Assembly: GCA_002402945.1 (NCBI GenBank) | Contig: DHGV01000074.1 | Coordinates: 1 to 30,080, forward strand | DNA from: Pelotomaculum sp. UBA4789 | Lineage (GTDB): Bacteria; Bacillota; Desulfotomaculia; Desulfotomaculales; Pelotomaculaceae | Direction: 5' to 3' | DNA: 30,080 nucleotides | Position numbers and translations under genes: made by a program | In this document: in pieces, positions 8,210 through 17,200 of the stretch | Numbering within the stretch: the first letter of the stretch is position 1 | Layout: each line of letters opens with the position of its first letter | The notes under the pieces: generated by a model | Seen by the model: the letters and a program-made list of their open reading frames with translations, nothing else | What the model was told of the DNA's origin: nothing | Databases searched by the model: none

Positions 8210-11200
8210 ATGGCGGCAGAGGGTTTGAAAGATTCAGAAGCTATTTTTAACGACAGCATCAAAGATGCGGTTGAGCAGGCAAAGTTGTTCAATGAAGTAA
8301 ATGTGGTCATCGGTATCCCTTTTTACAATGAGAAGGACATGCTGCTGGAAGTGCTAAAAGTGTTGGATGAAGGGCTGTCCGGCCTTCAGGCCCATAGGAA
8401 GTCACTTATTGTCTGCGTTGGGGATCCCATAGGCGCTGAGACACTGGAATCCGTCAAGCTGCTGGATTTGCATATACCTCATCTCGCCTTTCTGATGCAG
8501 CCTGGGAGCAACGGCAGGGGGACCAGCGTCAGAGCTATCCTGGAGATAGCCAATATTCTCGAGGCGGACGCGATTATATTTGCGGCCGACCTGGTGATGG
8601 AGGACGGCAGAGGGCTGCAAACCGACTGGATCAAGCGCCTCATGGATCCGATCAGGGAAGAATATGATTTCGTTGTGACATCCTTCCAGCGTCACTATTT
8701 TGAGGGCCTTTTGGGAAGCTTGTTTACAGTTCCGCTGCTGGAGGTATTTTACGGCTATAACATCAATGGCTCCTTGGGCGGTGTTTATGCCATATCCCAC
8801 GACACGGTGGAAGATTTTTGTGCTGATATAAAATTTTGGCCAGATATCACGCGTGATTTTGGCATAGACCCCTGGTTGGTAAGCAGGGCTATGCGCTGGA
8901 ACAAAAAGATCTGCGAGGTAGAGCTCGGCGCCAAGCTGGAAGAAATGTCTTTTGAAAAAATGAATTATATCTTCAAGGAAAGAGCCAGGGCCTTGTTTGA
9001 ATGTATTAAGAGGGATGAAGACCACTGGATTGGCAGCAGGTTCATCATCAGGACGCCTGATATATACAGCAGCAAGAGCTATGACGCGCCTTATAAGGCT
9101 GCCAGTTCAGACCGTGACCTGGCCCAGTTTATTAAAAGGTATTATCATCACAAGAACCTGAATGAGACCGCTTTCCACAACTATATGTATGAAGGAATAG
9201 GGGATATAAAGTCGGTACCGGACAAGGATTCCGGAATAACGGGAAAATTATGGGCCGAGATTGTATACCGCCTGCTGTTCAAGTACTGGTTTGCTGCCAG
9301 TGTGCCGGGCGACGACATCCTGGGTGCGCTGACTTTTGCATACAGCAGCAGGGTGATCACCTTTATTGAGCATGTCCGGTCCCTGGAAGCACAACTGAAG
9401 GGCAAAAAAATTGCCGGTACTGGTTCAGATGAGGCTGCGAAAGCAGCAGCACAAAAAGAGTCCATCATCTTAAGCGAAGTTAAGTCGTCAAAAGAAGAGC
9501 AAAGAAAAGACTTTCTCAAATTAAGGGAACAGTTTGTGCAGATGTGGAAACAAAAGGGCATGGAAATAACACCGCTGCTCATCCCGGCCGACTACCTGGA
9601 ATTCATACCGGGCATACCGATTGTCCTGCCCAAAAGGATAAAGGGACGCGGCGGAAGGGTTGTGTCGTCTGAAGAAATATTCACCCGCCTCCAGTCCCAA
9701 TACCAGGAATCGTTTAACCGCTTTATTCATGACGGGCTGGGGGTGCCGGAAAACGCAGATTCCAAAACGATCATCCGGTATATGATGGAATTTATGAGCG
9801 AACTGGAAAAAACGATGGACTGGCTGCTGCCGGGGAACCTCTATACCGAGGAAGGAACCGGGCAGATCGTGGATAACCTTTTCCGGCCTTTTCACTCTCC
9901 CAGGACTTTTTCCTTAAAAGACGAGGTATTCCGGGAGATGCTGCTGCGGTACCCGCCGCTTAATGTGATGATCCCAGCGGGATACAGGAGCTCTAGGGAA
10001 CTGATCAAAAAAATGGACGTCAGGGACGCTGTCAGCCTGGCTAATCTCGTTGAGACCAGGAAGTACGGGGACAGGGCGGCGCTTCTGTGGACGCTGGACA
10101 ATTTGAGTCCGGACGGTATGAGCGAGGTGGAGATCAAGCCGATCGTGCTGGGCAGGAAGGTCCTGGGCGGCACGGTGAAACTGGGGGATATATCCGATCT
10201 CAATAAGCTCACTTCCAGGATTGTAATCCGGCCCCTGCATAAAGGCATGGGCGGGGACTACCCTAAACTGCGCTTTGCTCTTTTTGTAAGCAGGCATATC
10301 ATGATTGCCGAAAACTATGATCTCCTCTGGAGAACGTACACCAAGGAAAGGAAAAACCTCGGGGCCAAGATCCGCAACTCCCTAATCGGGCGTTACGAAA
10401 ATGTGGCTTTTTCTGCGCACAATATATTTGAGAACTTCCACCACCGCATGCTTGTAGGCGAATTCCGTGAACTGTCACACAGGTTGGCGGAAGCCGGACA
10501 CAACGAGAGATCCCGGATGATAAAAATTATGTGCGACGGCTACGGCTTAAGCCAGGTCATGGCCGACGGCACATTTCTGCCGTGCTCGGCCTGGAGTTGG
10601 GCCAGTTACAGCTACAAGGACGGCAGGGGTGTTCCCACCCCGCTTTCCAGCCACGTCGAGGAGAAGTGGTTCAACCATGAATTATTAGAGACAGTATATG
10701 AAGAACTGGGCTATCACAAGCGCGATATCATGAAGATGGTGATCCAGCTCATCGGTGAGGGCAGGGCCAGCGAAAACCTCCTGGATGTCATCCTGGGCAT
10801 AAGACCAAGAGATGTGAAAGTGGTTGTGCAGGAATCCCAGATCTACCCGCCGGCGAAGCCCCTGGTCAGGTTCGCCGGTAATCCGGTGCTGAGTCCAATC
10901 AAAGAGCACTCTTGGGAAAGCAAGTATGTTTTAAATACGGCGGCCTTCCGGGTAAAAGACAAGGTCTGCCTTCTCTACCGGGCATACGGAGATGATGAGA
11001 TATCGCGGATCGGGCTAGCTATAACAGACGGCTACAATGTGCTGGAGAGACTGCCGGATCCTGTGTTTGTGCCGCAGGACAGGACAGAAAAAAAAGGCGT
11101 TGAAGACCCGCGGGTGACCATAATTGACAACAAGATATACATGCTTTACACTGCCTACGACGGCGTTATCGCGCAGATCTCGGCCGCTGCTATCGGGGTG

Positions 11201-11821
11201 AATGACCTGTTAAACAAAAGGTTTGACAAATGGGAAAGAAAAGGCCTTGCTTTCCAGGACATCTGGGACAAAGATGCCATCCTGTTTCCGGATAAAATCA
11301 ACGGGAAATATATGATCTACCACCGCATCGAGCCCAGTATATGGGTGTCACGCCTGGATAAGCTCGAATTTCCGGCTTCCAGGGAAAGGCACTCCATTAT
11401 CCTGGGACCACGTTCGGGACGGATGTGGGACTCTTTGAAGATAGGCGCCGGCTCCCAGCCGATCAAGACCAAATACGGCTGGCTGCTGATCTACCACGGT
11501 GTGGACAGGGAAAGGGTATACCGACTGGGCGTTATCCTGGCCGACCTCGCCAACCCGGAGCGCCTGCTCTACCGTTCGCCGAACCCGATCCTTTCTCCCG
11601 AAACCGAGCATGAAATAGGCAGGGAAGGGGTGAGCTGGGTGCCAAATGTTGTTTTCACCTGCGGTGCAGTACCGGCGAAGGACAAAGAAGTGCTGGACGC
11701 CAGGGATGAAGTGCTGGTTTATTACGGCGCCGCAGACACCTATATATGCCTGGCCACGGGCCGTGTCGGCGACCTGATACCGTTGTCCGTCAGGCAGGAG
11801 ATAGAAGGAAAAAACAAGTAG
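8210..11821 (+). CDS. Large GT2/GT78-like glycosyltransferase - unknown middle - GH130 fusion (copy A)
   Basis: A 1203-residue cytosolic protein with no signal peptide or membrane helix. Residues about 30-280 form a GT-A glycosyltransferase. GIPFYNEKD (35-43), PGSNGRGTSVRAIL (98-111) and FAADL at the metal-site position (124-128) are visible, followed by HYFEGLLGSLF and DFGIDPWL (216-223). The order recalls GT2 and the GT78 mannosylglycerate synthases. Residues about 345-870 are not recognised, but conserved blocks such as GGDYPKLRFALFVSRHIMIA and DGTFLPCSAWSWASYSYKDG suggest a real domain. Residues about 885-1195 are GH130: GVEDPRV (963-969, predicted acid Asp966), LKIGAGSQPIKTKYGWLLIYHG and NVVFTCGAV. 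Synthesis and phosphorolysis of a mannoside could thus sit in one chain. The ATG at 8210 follows GGGGG nine bases upstream. The gene is paired with the GT4-toroid gene. Fusion and GH130 calls are firm; glycosyltransferase specificity is unknown. Confidence 0.85.
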   Translation: MAAEGLKDSEAIFNDSIKDAVEQAKLFNEVNVVIGIPFYNEKDMLLEVLKVLDEGLSGLQAHRKSLIVCVGDPIGAETLESVKLLDLHIPHLAFLMQPGSNGRGTSVRAILEIANILEADAIIFAADLVMEDGRGLQTDWIKRLMDPIREEYDFVVTSFQRHYFEGLLGSLFTVPLLEVFYGYNINGSLGGVYAISHDTVEDFCADIKFWPDITRDFGIDPWLVSRAMRWNKKICEVELGAKLEEMSFEKMNYIFKERARALFECIKRDEDHWIGSRFIIRTPDIYSSKSYDAPYKAASSDRDLAQFIKRYYHHKNLNETAFHNYMYEGIGDIKSVPDKDSGITGKLWAEIVYRLLFKYWFAASVPGDDILGALTFAYSSRVITFIEHVRSLEAQLKGKKIAGTGSDEAAKAAAQKESIILSEVKSSKEEQRKDFLKLREQFVQMWKQKGMEITPLLIPADYLEFIPGIPIVLPKRIKGRGGRVVSSEEIFTRLQSQYQESFNRFIHDGLGVPENADSKTIIRYMMEFMSELEKTMDWLLPGNLYTEEGTGQIVDNLFRPFHSPRTFSLKDEVFREMLLRYPPLNVMIPAGYRSSRELIKKMDVRDAVSLANLVETRKYGDRAALLWTLDNLSPDGMSEVEIKPIVLGRKVLGGTVKLGDISDLNKLTSRIVIRPLHKGMGGDYPKLRFALFVSRHIMIAENYDLLWRTYTKERKNLGAKIRNSLIGRYENVAFSAHNIFENFHHRMLVGEFRELSHRLAEAGHNERSRMIKIMCDGYGLSQVMADGTFLPCSAWSWASYSYKDGRGVPTPLSSHVEEKWFNHELLETVYEELGYHKRDIMKMVIQLIGEGRASENLLDVILGIRPRDVKVVVQESQIYPPAKPLVRFAGNPVLSPIKEHSWESKYVLNTAAFRVKDKVCLLYRAYGDDEISRIGLAITDGYNVLERLPDPVFVPQDRTEKKGVEDPRVTIIDNKIYMLYTAYDGVIAQISAAAIGVNDLLNKRFDKWERKGLAFQDIWDKDAILFPDKINGKYMIYHRIEPSIWVSRLDKLEFPASRERHSIILGPRSGRMWDSLKIGAGSQPIKTKYGWLLIYHGVDRERVYRLGVILADLANPERLLYRSPNPILSPETEHEIGREGVSWVPNVVFTCGAVPAKDKEVLDARDEVLVYYGAADTYICLATGRVGDLIPLSVRQEIEGKNK

Positions 11822-11854
11822 TAAACGAAAATTGCTAGAAATTATGCCGTGTTA

Positions 11855-11863
11855 TGGTATAAT
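11855..11863 (+). promoter_or_regulatory. Extended -10 promoter of rplY
   Basis: TGGTATAAT carries a perfect -10 hexamer (11858-11863) with the TGn extension. The nearest -35-like TTGCTA (11832-11837) is 20 bases away, which is too far to count. The box is 40 bases before the rplY start and 34 bases after the stop of the large fusion, so L25 has its own promoter. Confidence 0.65.
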
Positions 11864-11902
11864 ACAAGAGCGAATAAAGGGTAAAAGGAGATATAGTGAT
11901 TA

Positions 11903-12508
11903 ATGAACAAGGAATTGGAAGCACAGGTGAGATTGCCTAAAGACAAGAGCCAAAAGCAGGACTTGCTTAAAAAAGGTTTTATCCCGGCAGTGGTCTATGG
12001 GAAAAACATGGACAGCATAGCTGTTTCGGTTAACACCAACGCACTGAAGAAAATTCTGGCGGAAGCCGGAGCGAACGCCCTGATTCATATGAAAATCAAA
12101 CAAAACGAGGAAATCAAAGAGCACCAGGTGCTGCTTAAATCGGTTCAGCACGAGCCGGTGCACCGTACATTGATCCACGCCGATTTTCATGAAGTATCAT
12201 TAAAGGACAAAATATTAGCTACTGTTACTGTCCACCTTACAGGCATTGCCCCCGGTGTTGCCAAAGGCGGTATACTGACCCAGCAGTTATGGAAAGTCGA
12301 GGTTGAATGCCTCGCCGCAAGCATTCCCGAAACATTAATGATAGATATTTCCGGTCTGGATGTCGGTGATGGCATCACTCTGGCAGACCTGGTCCTGCCG
12401 CCTGGTGTGAAGGTAATCGGCGAAGGGCATGCTCACGTGGTTTCCGTAATCGCGCAGGCAGGCGAAGCCGCGGCCCCTGTTGAGGAAGAAGCTGCAGCAG
12501 CTGAATAA
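11903..12508 (+). CDS. rplY: 50S ribosomal protein L25 / general stress protein Ctc
   Basis: Binds 5S rRNA in the large subunit. The N-terminal L25 domain (about 1-95) includes the family block GFIPAVVYGKN (25-35) and the HADF stretch near residue 92. The C-terminal TL5-type beta domain (about 100-185) has GVAKGGIL and LDVGDGITLADL. An acidic Ala/Glu-rich tail ends the 201-residue protein, the usual length of the two-domain Ctc form. AAGGAG at 11885-11890 precedes the ATG by 12 bases, a little long. The gene has its own extended -10 promoter and its own terminator. It stands as a housekeeping unit between the two copies of the GT4 + GT/GH130 pair and has no obvious functional link to them. 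Confidence 0.95.
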   Translation: MNKELEAQVRLPKDKSQKQDLLKKGFIPAVVYGKNMDSIAVSVNTNALKKILAEAGANALIHMKIKQNEEIKEHQVLLKSVQHEPVHRTLIHADFHEVSLKDKILATVTVHLTGIAPGVAKGGILTQQLWKVEVECLAASIPETLMIDISGLDVGDGITLADLVLPPGVKVIGEGHAHVVSVIAQAGEAAAPVEEEAAAAE

Positions 12509-12523
12509 CGGCACAATTGATTA

Positions 12524-12544
12524 CAGTGGGGACGGTCCCCGCTG
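12524..12544. repeat. Short GGGGACGGTCCCC palindrome
   Basis: A 9-bp inverted repeat (cagtgggga / tccccgctg, one wobble) with a 3-base loop lies 16 bases after the rplY stop. Its ggggacggt core is shared with the repeats at 19106, 26246 and 29962. Confidence 0.6.
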
Positions 12545-12561
12545 ATAAAGTTGACAAACAG

Positions 12562-12600
12562 CCCCAGGCTTTGTAAGAGCAGCCTGGGGTTTGTTTTATT
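12562..12600 (+). terminator. Rho-independent terminator after rplY
   Basis: A perfect 9-bp stem (ccccaggct 12562-12570, agcctgggg 12581-12589) with a 10-base loop is followed by TTTGTTTTATT. Confidence 0.88.
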
Positions 12601-12709
12601 CAGGATTAAAGATTGTTAATAGTTTTTTAATATTTTGCATATATTTCAGTAATGTTTTGTCAGTAATATTATAACAAGATGATTTAAGACAGAAGCGAGG
12701 GGATCAATC

Positions 12710-12811
12710 ATGATGATGATTCTAAATGCAGCACGCTTTATTAAATGGTTAACCGGCTATGATCCAGAGAACTTTCCTGGAACCATTATCTGGTTATACG
12801 CTACTGCTTAG
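12710..12811 (+). CDS. Possible 33-residue small protein, unknown function
   Basis: A short frame starts ATG ATG ATG at 12710 behind a plausible ribosome binding site (GAGGGG, 12697-12702, 7 bases away) and ends TAG at 12809-12811. The product has 33 residues: MMMILNAARFIKWL, then TGYDPENFPG, then the hydrophobic TIIWLYATA. It has no recognised family. It lies alone between the rplY terminator and the second GT4 gene, 46 bases before the latter, so it could be a leader peptide or a small amphipathic or membrane-associated protein. No clear promoter was found in the AT-rich sequence 12601-12700. Support is only the start site and the intact frame. Confidence 0.4.
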   Translation: MMMILNAARFIKWLTGYDPENFPGTIIWLYATA

Positions 12812-12857
12812 CAGCAGCGAAAATAGCTCTCAATTGTCACAAGGGAGGGAATAATAA

Positions 12858-14090
12858 TTGCAAAATAAAGGGATAAATCCTTGTTTTATCAGTTCTTATG
12901 TGCCGAAAGAGTGCGGGATTGCTACTTTTACGAATAATTTGTTTACTTCCTTTCAAAACCAGTATGCCTCAACCGGGAAAGTCGCAGCGGTGGATGGAAA
13001 TCCCTCCGGCGGCTACCCGGCAGAGGTTGATTTTGTCATTGACAAAAACAAAGTATCAGACTATACCGAAGCCGCCAGGCATATCAATACATCTGATGTG
13101 CAGGTGGTCAACCTGCAGCATGAATTCGGCCTGTTCGGCGGCCCGGAGGGGCGCCATATTGTACAGTTGCTGGATAAGCTGAAAAAGCCGGTCGTCACGA
13201 CCGTCCATACGTTGCTGCAGCAGCCTACAATGGGTTATTACACCTCTCTCGTCAAGGTGATGCAGCGCTCCCAGCGGGTTGTAGTATTGAGCGGCAAGGC
13301 AAAAGAGATCCTGCGGGACATTTATTACGTGCCCCGTGAAAAGATAGTGATGATCCCGCACGGTGTGCCCGATCTTCCTTTTGCCGGGACAGAGCCTTGC
13401 AAAAGGGAACTGGGTATGGCCGGCCGCTTTGTGCTGCTCTCCTTCGGCCTGCTGAGCCCCGGGAAAGGGATTGAGATGGTCCTGGAAGCCCTGCCCGAAG
13501 TTGTCAGCAGCCACCCGGACCTGCTGTATGTCATCCTCGGGAAAACGCACCCGGAAGTGGCCAGGGTCCACGGGGAAAAGTACCGGAAAAGTCTCAGGAG
13601 ATTGGTCCGTAAATATGAACTTGAAAACAATGTGCTGTTTGTCGATAAATTCGTGGAGTATGAAGAGCTTTATAAATATATCAGCGCCGCCGATGTGTAT
13701 GTGACTCCCTATCAATCCCAGGAGCAGATATCCAGCGGAACGTTGGCTTATGCTGTCGCGCTGGGCAAGGTAGTGGTCTCCACCCCTTACCGCTATGCCG
13801 AGGAAGTACTGGCCGAAGATCGCGGGTACCTGGTGCCCTTCAACGATCCACAAGCGCTGGCCGGGACCCTGGACGGGATTTTATCCCACCGGGAGGATAT
13901 GAGGAAGACCCGCCTGGCTGCCTATGCTTATGGGCGCTCGATGATCTGGCCCAGGGTAGCCGAACTTTACCATGATCTATTTGAAGAAGTGCACAATGAA
14001 TTCACGCTGAATAAAACGCAGAAAAGCATTATCGTTTACAAGAAACGCCAGGATTATCTGAGCAGAAGCAATTTGCACGGGATGTTTTAG
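12858..14090 (+). CDS. GT4 glycosyltransferase, truncated paralogue lacking the toroid domain
   Basis: Collinear with residues 1-410 of the GT4-toroid protein at 5839, and most residues are identical by eye: NPCFISSYVPKECGIATFT, GLFGGPEGRH, IPHGV and SQEQISSGTLAYAVALGK. As in that protein, the EX7E motif keeps the first Glu (Glu289) and has Ala at the second position. The frame ends at TAG (14088-14090), exactly where the paralogue has GAG for Glu411. The GT4 domain is therefore complete, but the helical domain is gone. It decays in the next 90-150 bases. TTG is the start, with AAGGGAGGG upstream, again as in the paralogue. The glycosyltransferase is probably still functional because its frame is intact over 1.2 kb. 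It precedes the second GT/GH130 fusion by about 190 bases. The donor is unknown; GDP-mannose is inferred from context. Confidence 0.85.
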   Translation: MQNKGINPCFISSYVPKECGIATFTNNLFTSFQNQYASTGKVAAVDGNPSGGYPAEVDFVIDKNKVSDYTEAARHINTSDVQVVNLQHEFGLFGGPEGRHIVQLLDKLKKPVVTTVHTLLQQPTMGYYTSLVKVMQRSQRVVVLSGKAKEILRDIYYVPREKIVMIPHGVPDLPFAGTEPCKRELGMAGRFVLLSFGLLSPGKGIEMVLEALPEVVSSHPDLLYVILGKTHPEVARVHGEKYRKSLRRLVRKYELENNVLFVDKFVEYEELYKYISAADVYVTPYQSQEQISSGTLAYAVALGKVVVSTPYRYAEEVLAEDRGYLVPFNDPQALAGTLDGILSHREDMRKTRLAAYAYGRSMIWPRVAELYHDLFEEVHNEFTLNKTQKSIIVYKKRQDYLSRSNLHGMF

Positions 14091-14237
14091 AACCTGACTT
14101 AAGATAACAGCATCCCTCAGCGCCCCCAATAACGTATTCCTAAATGAAGCATGGCTGTTCCGCCGATGATGTTGAGCGGATCCATAATTTTGCGAAATAA
14201 TCGACCGCTACAGACGGCAGGTAAAGTGACCTGCCGT
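14091..14237 (+). pseudogene. Decaying remnant of the toroid domain of the second GT4 gene
   Basis: Hand alignment of 14081-14179 with 7062-7161 of the intact paralogue gives 77 identical columns of 100, with one single-base deletion. In the original frame stops appear at TAG 14088, TAA, TAA and TGA. After 14179 about 110 bases of the paralogue are missing. Similarity then resumes at ccataatttt (14182-14191, matching 7275-7284) and gaccg, and may continue faintly to agacggc...gccg near 14237. The remaining roughly 290 codons of the toroid domain are absent. The end point is approximate. Confidence 0.78.
14214..14237. other. Hairpin in the leader of the second GT/GH130 gene
   Basis: A perfect 9-bp inverted repeat (acggcaggt 14214-14222, acctgccgt 14229-14237) with a 6-base loop lies 43 bases before the ATG at 14280. 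Only tgtctatatgtttt follows, so it is a weak terminator at best. It could modulate expression of the downstream gene relative to the GT4 gene. Confidence 0.45.
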
Positions 14238-14279
14238 TGTCTATATGTTTTAAACCCTACTACATAAGGAGGGTTGGCA

Positions 14280-17200
14280 ATGGAGCCAGAACAGACAAGA
14301 ACTTTTGAATCACTTTTCCGGCAGAGCATCTACCCTGTCATGGAACACGTGCGCACCCAGCAAAATATCGAGCTTGTCGTAGGGATCCCTTTCTATAATG
14401 AAAAAGATACTATCTCTGACGTGCTGCAGATGATTGAAAATAACCTGCCTGAACGCTATCATAAGCATACACTGGTCCTTTCCGTGGGAGATCCGGCAGG
14501 AGCCGGGTGTCTGGAAGCTATTCGCCAATTGAACCTGAAAGTTAACCATTTTGAATTCCTGATGAATCCGGGCAGCAATGGCCGGGGGGCAAGCATACGC
14601 GCCATTCTTGAAGCAGCCAAATATCTTGCAGCCGATGTGGCGCTGCTGCCGGCCGATGTCAGGCCGGGAGAAGGCGGGCTGTATCCAGACTGCATCAACC
14701 TCCTCCTTAATCCCTTAAGGAACGGATATGACATAGCTGTGGCCATACTGGACCGGCCATACTGGGGCGACATGGTCAGCAAGCTTTTCACTGTAAACCT
14801 GCTGGAAATGTTTTATGGCTGCGAAATTACAACTCCAGGCAGCGGCATATACAGCCTGTCGCATGATCTCGTAGAAGACTGCTGCACTGAGATTAAATTT
14901 TGGGGAGAGATCACCAGGGGTTTCGGGATCGATCTGTGGCTGATTACCAGGGTTATCTGCTGGAAGAAAAGGACCTGTGAGGTACAGTTGGGATCAAAGC
15001 CGGCGGTTACCACTCTGGCCAAGATTAACCAGGTCTTTAAGCAAACCGCAGAGGCTCTGTTTGAATGCATAAAGAAGGATGAAGACTTCTGGTCAGAAGG
15101 CCGGTTAATTTTAAAACGGCTGGACAGGTTCGATTACCATAACATTGATCGTGATATAGAGATTCCTACGCAACCTCCTTATTCCCAGGTAAAAATGGTT
15201 GCGTCATACAAGCGCAGTCATCAACTCTACCAAACCCTCTACGAACTGGTTATGCCCCAGGACCTTAACGCAGTGTTAAAAGAAGCAATATCCATGCCGC
15301 CTGCCAGGTTCTCCCTGGAGAACATTACCTGGGCGGGCATGGTTTACTATTTTCTGCTCAGCTATTGGCTGGCTAAAGAGGTAAGGAAGGAAGACCTGCT
15401 CGATGTTCTGACCGCCGCTTTCGGGGCACGCCTGGCTAGTGTCGGCACCCGCCTGCAAAGGCTGCATAAGGCATTGAAAGAGGTACCGGCAGCAGAGGCC
15501 GCCAGACTGCTTTTCCCGGAAGCCGATGCTGTAAGAGAGGGGCAGAGAGCAGCATTCTTGCGCTTGCGGGATGATTTTCTGAGAATGTGGGAAAAGAAAG
15601 CCAGCAAAGTCGAACCTCCCTTTACGCCGGCATACGCCCTGGAGTTCATCCCCGGCAGGCCCCTGGTACTGCCTAAAATCATACTTGCCCCTGGGAATAG
15701 AGAAATACTTACCGGGAAAATATTTGATCATCTCCAGCAAAAGTATGAGGATGACTTTGAACAGTTTATTTATAACAGCCTGCAGGTGGCCAAAGGCGCA
15801 AGCCCGGCTGAAATCGCCCGGCACATACAGGGGCATATGGCCAGGCTGGAAGAGATCCTGAACCTTTTCCTGCCGGGGGACATCTATACCCAGGAAGGAA
15901 CCCAGCAGGTAGTCGATGTCCTTTTCCAGTTGTTCCAGCCCCAGAAGATATTTACTGTAAAGACAGGTATTTTGCGGGAAATGCTGCTGCGTTTCCCCCC
16001 TGTTGATCTGATGGTTGCCGGTGGTTTTATGAGCATGCAGGAACTTGTCGACAAAATGAACATCAGGTATGCAGCCAGCCTGGCCAATCTTATACTCAGC
16101 GAGACACACTCAGATCAGGCGCATGCCTGGCTGCTGGATGAGCTGCGGCCGGACAACATGGAGGAAACAGAGTTGAAGCCTCTGGTATTGGGCGCAAAAG
16201 TCCTGAGCGGCCGCCTGCAGGTGGGCAGTATCTCCCATTTTTACGGGCCGGCTGCCAGAATATTGGTCAGCCCCTTGAGCAAGGGGACGGGTGGTGAATA
16301 CCCCAAACTCCGGTTCTGTCTTTACATTGCCCGGCACATCATCATCGCCGGGAACTACTCCACGATGTGGAGATACTATGCCCAGGAAACAAGGAGCCCC
16401 GGGGGAAAGATCAGCAATTCCCTTGTGGACCATTACGATGCAGAACCATTTTCAGCGCATAATCTCCTCGAAAACTTTCATCAGCGCGCCCTGGTTCAAC
16501 GTCTCAGGATCCTGGGAGAAAAGCTTGCCGAAAAAGGTTATGATGAAGAGGCAAAATTGATTGGCATTTCCTGTGACAGCTATGGCAAGGGACAGGTTCT
16601 TGAAGACGGAACCTTTATTCCTTGTTCCGCCTGGACCTGGGCTTCCTTCAGCTACAAAGGAGGCAAAGGCCTGCCTACCCCTTTATCAAGCCATGTCGAG
16701 GAACTGTGGTTTGCTCATGATCTGCTGGAAGAACTTTACCGGGCGCTGGGATATGATCCCGGTGAAATATGGAAAACAGTAATGCAGCTGATCGGTGAAG
16801 GGAGATCCGGCGAATACATTTTCGATATTATTCTTGGCATACGCCCATCGCTTGTAACTGCTGTTATACAGCAAGCCAACAACTATCCTCCGGCAAAGCC
16901 CCTGCTCAGGTACGGGGACATACCAATTTTAATTGCCATCAGCGAAAATCATTGGGAGAGTAAATACGTGCTTAACCCGGCCGCTTTCAGGATCGAAGAT
17001 CGGGTCTATCTTCTTTACCGGGCCTTTGGAGACGATCAGGTATCCCGTCTTGGCCTGGCTATAACTGATGGTTTCAAGGTGCTGGAAAGGCTGCCTGGGC
17101 CCGTATTCTTCCCTAGGGAAGAAAGCGAAAAAAAAGGAATCGAGGACCCGCGTGTGGTCATCATCGGGGACCAGATATATATGATGTACGTAGCCTATGA

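Noticed and set aside
11832..11863. TTGCTA/TATAAT as a standard promoter of rplY
   Set aside because: The spacing of 20 bases is too long. The extended -10 alone is reported.
13056..13853. A 265-codon minus-strand open frame inside the second GT4 gene
   Set aside because: It is antisense to a GT4 frame with full motif order. A similar antisense frame in the first GT4 copy (6229-6696) shows it is a by-product of codon bias.
14274..14279. TTG 14274 as start of the second fusion
   Set aside because: The AAGGAGGG site touches this codon, leaving no spacer. ATG 14280 has the correct spacing.
15276..16109. A 277-codon minus-strand open frame
   Set aside because: It is antisense to the second GT/GH130 fusion, with low-complexity composition and no start signal.
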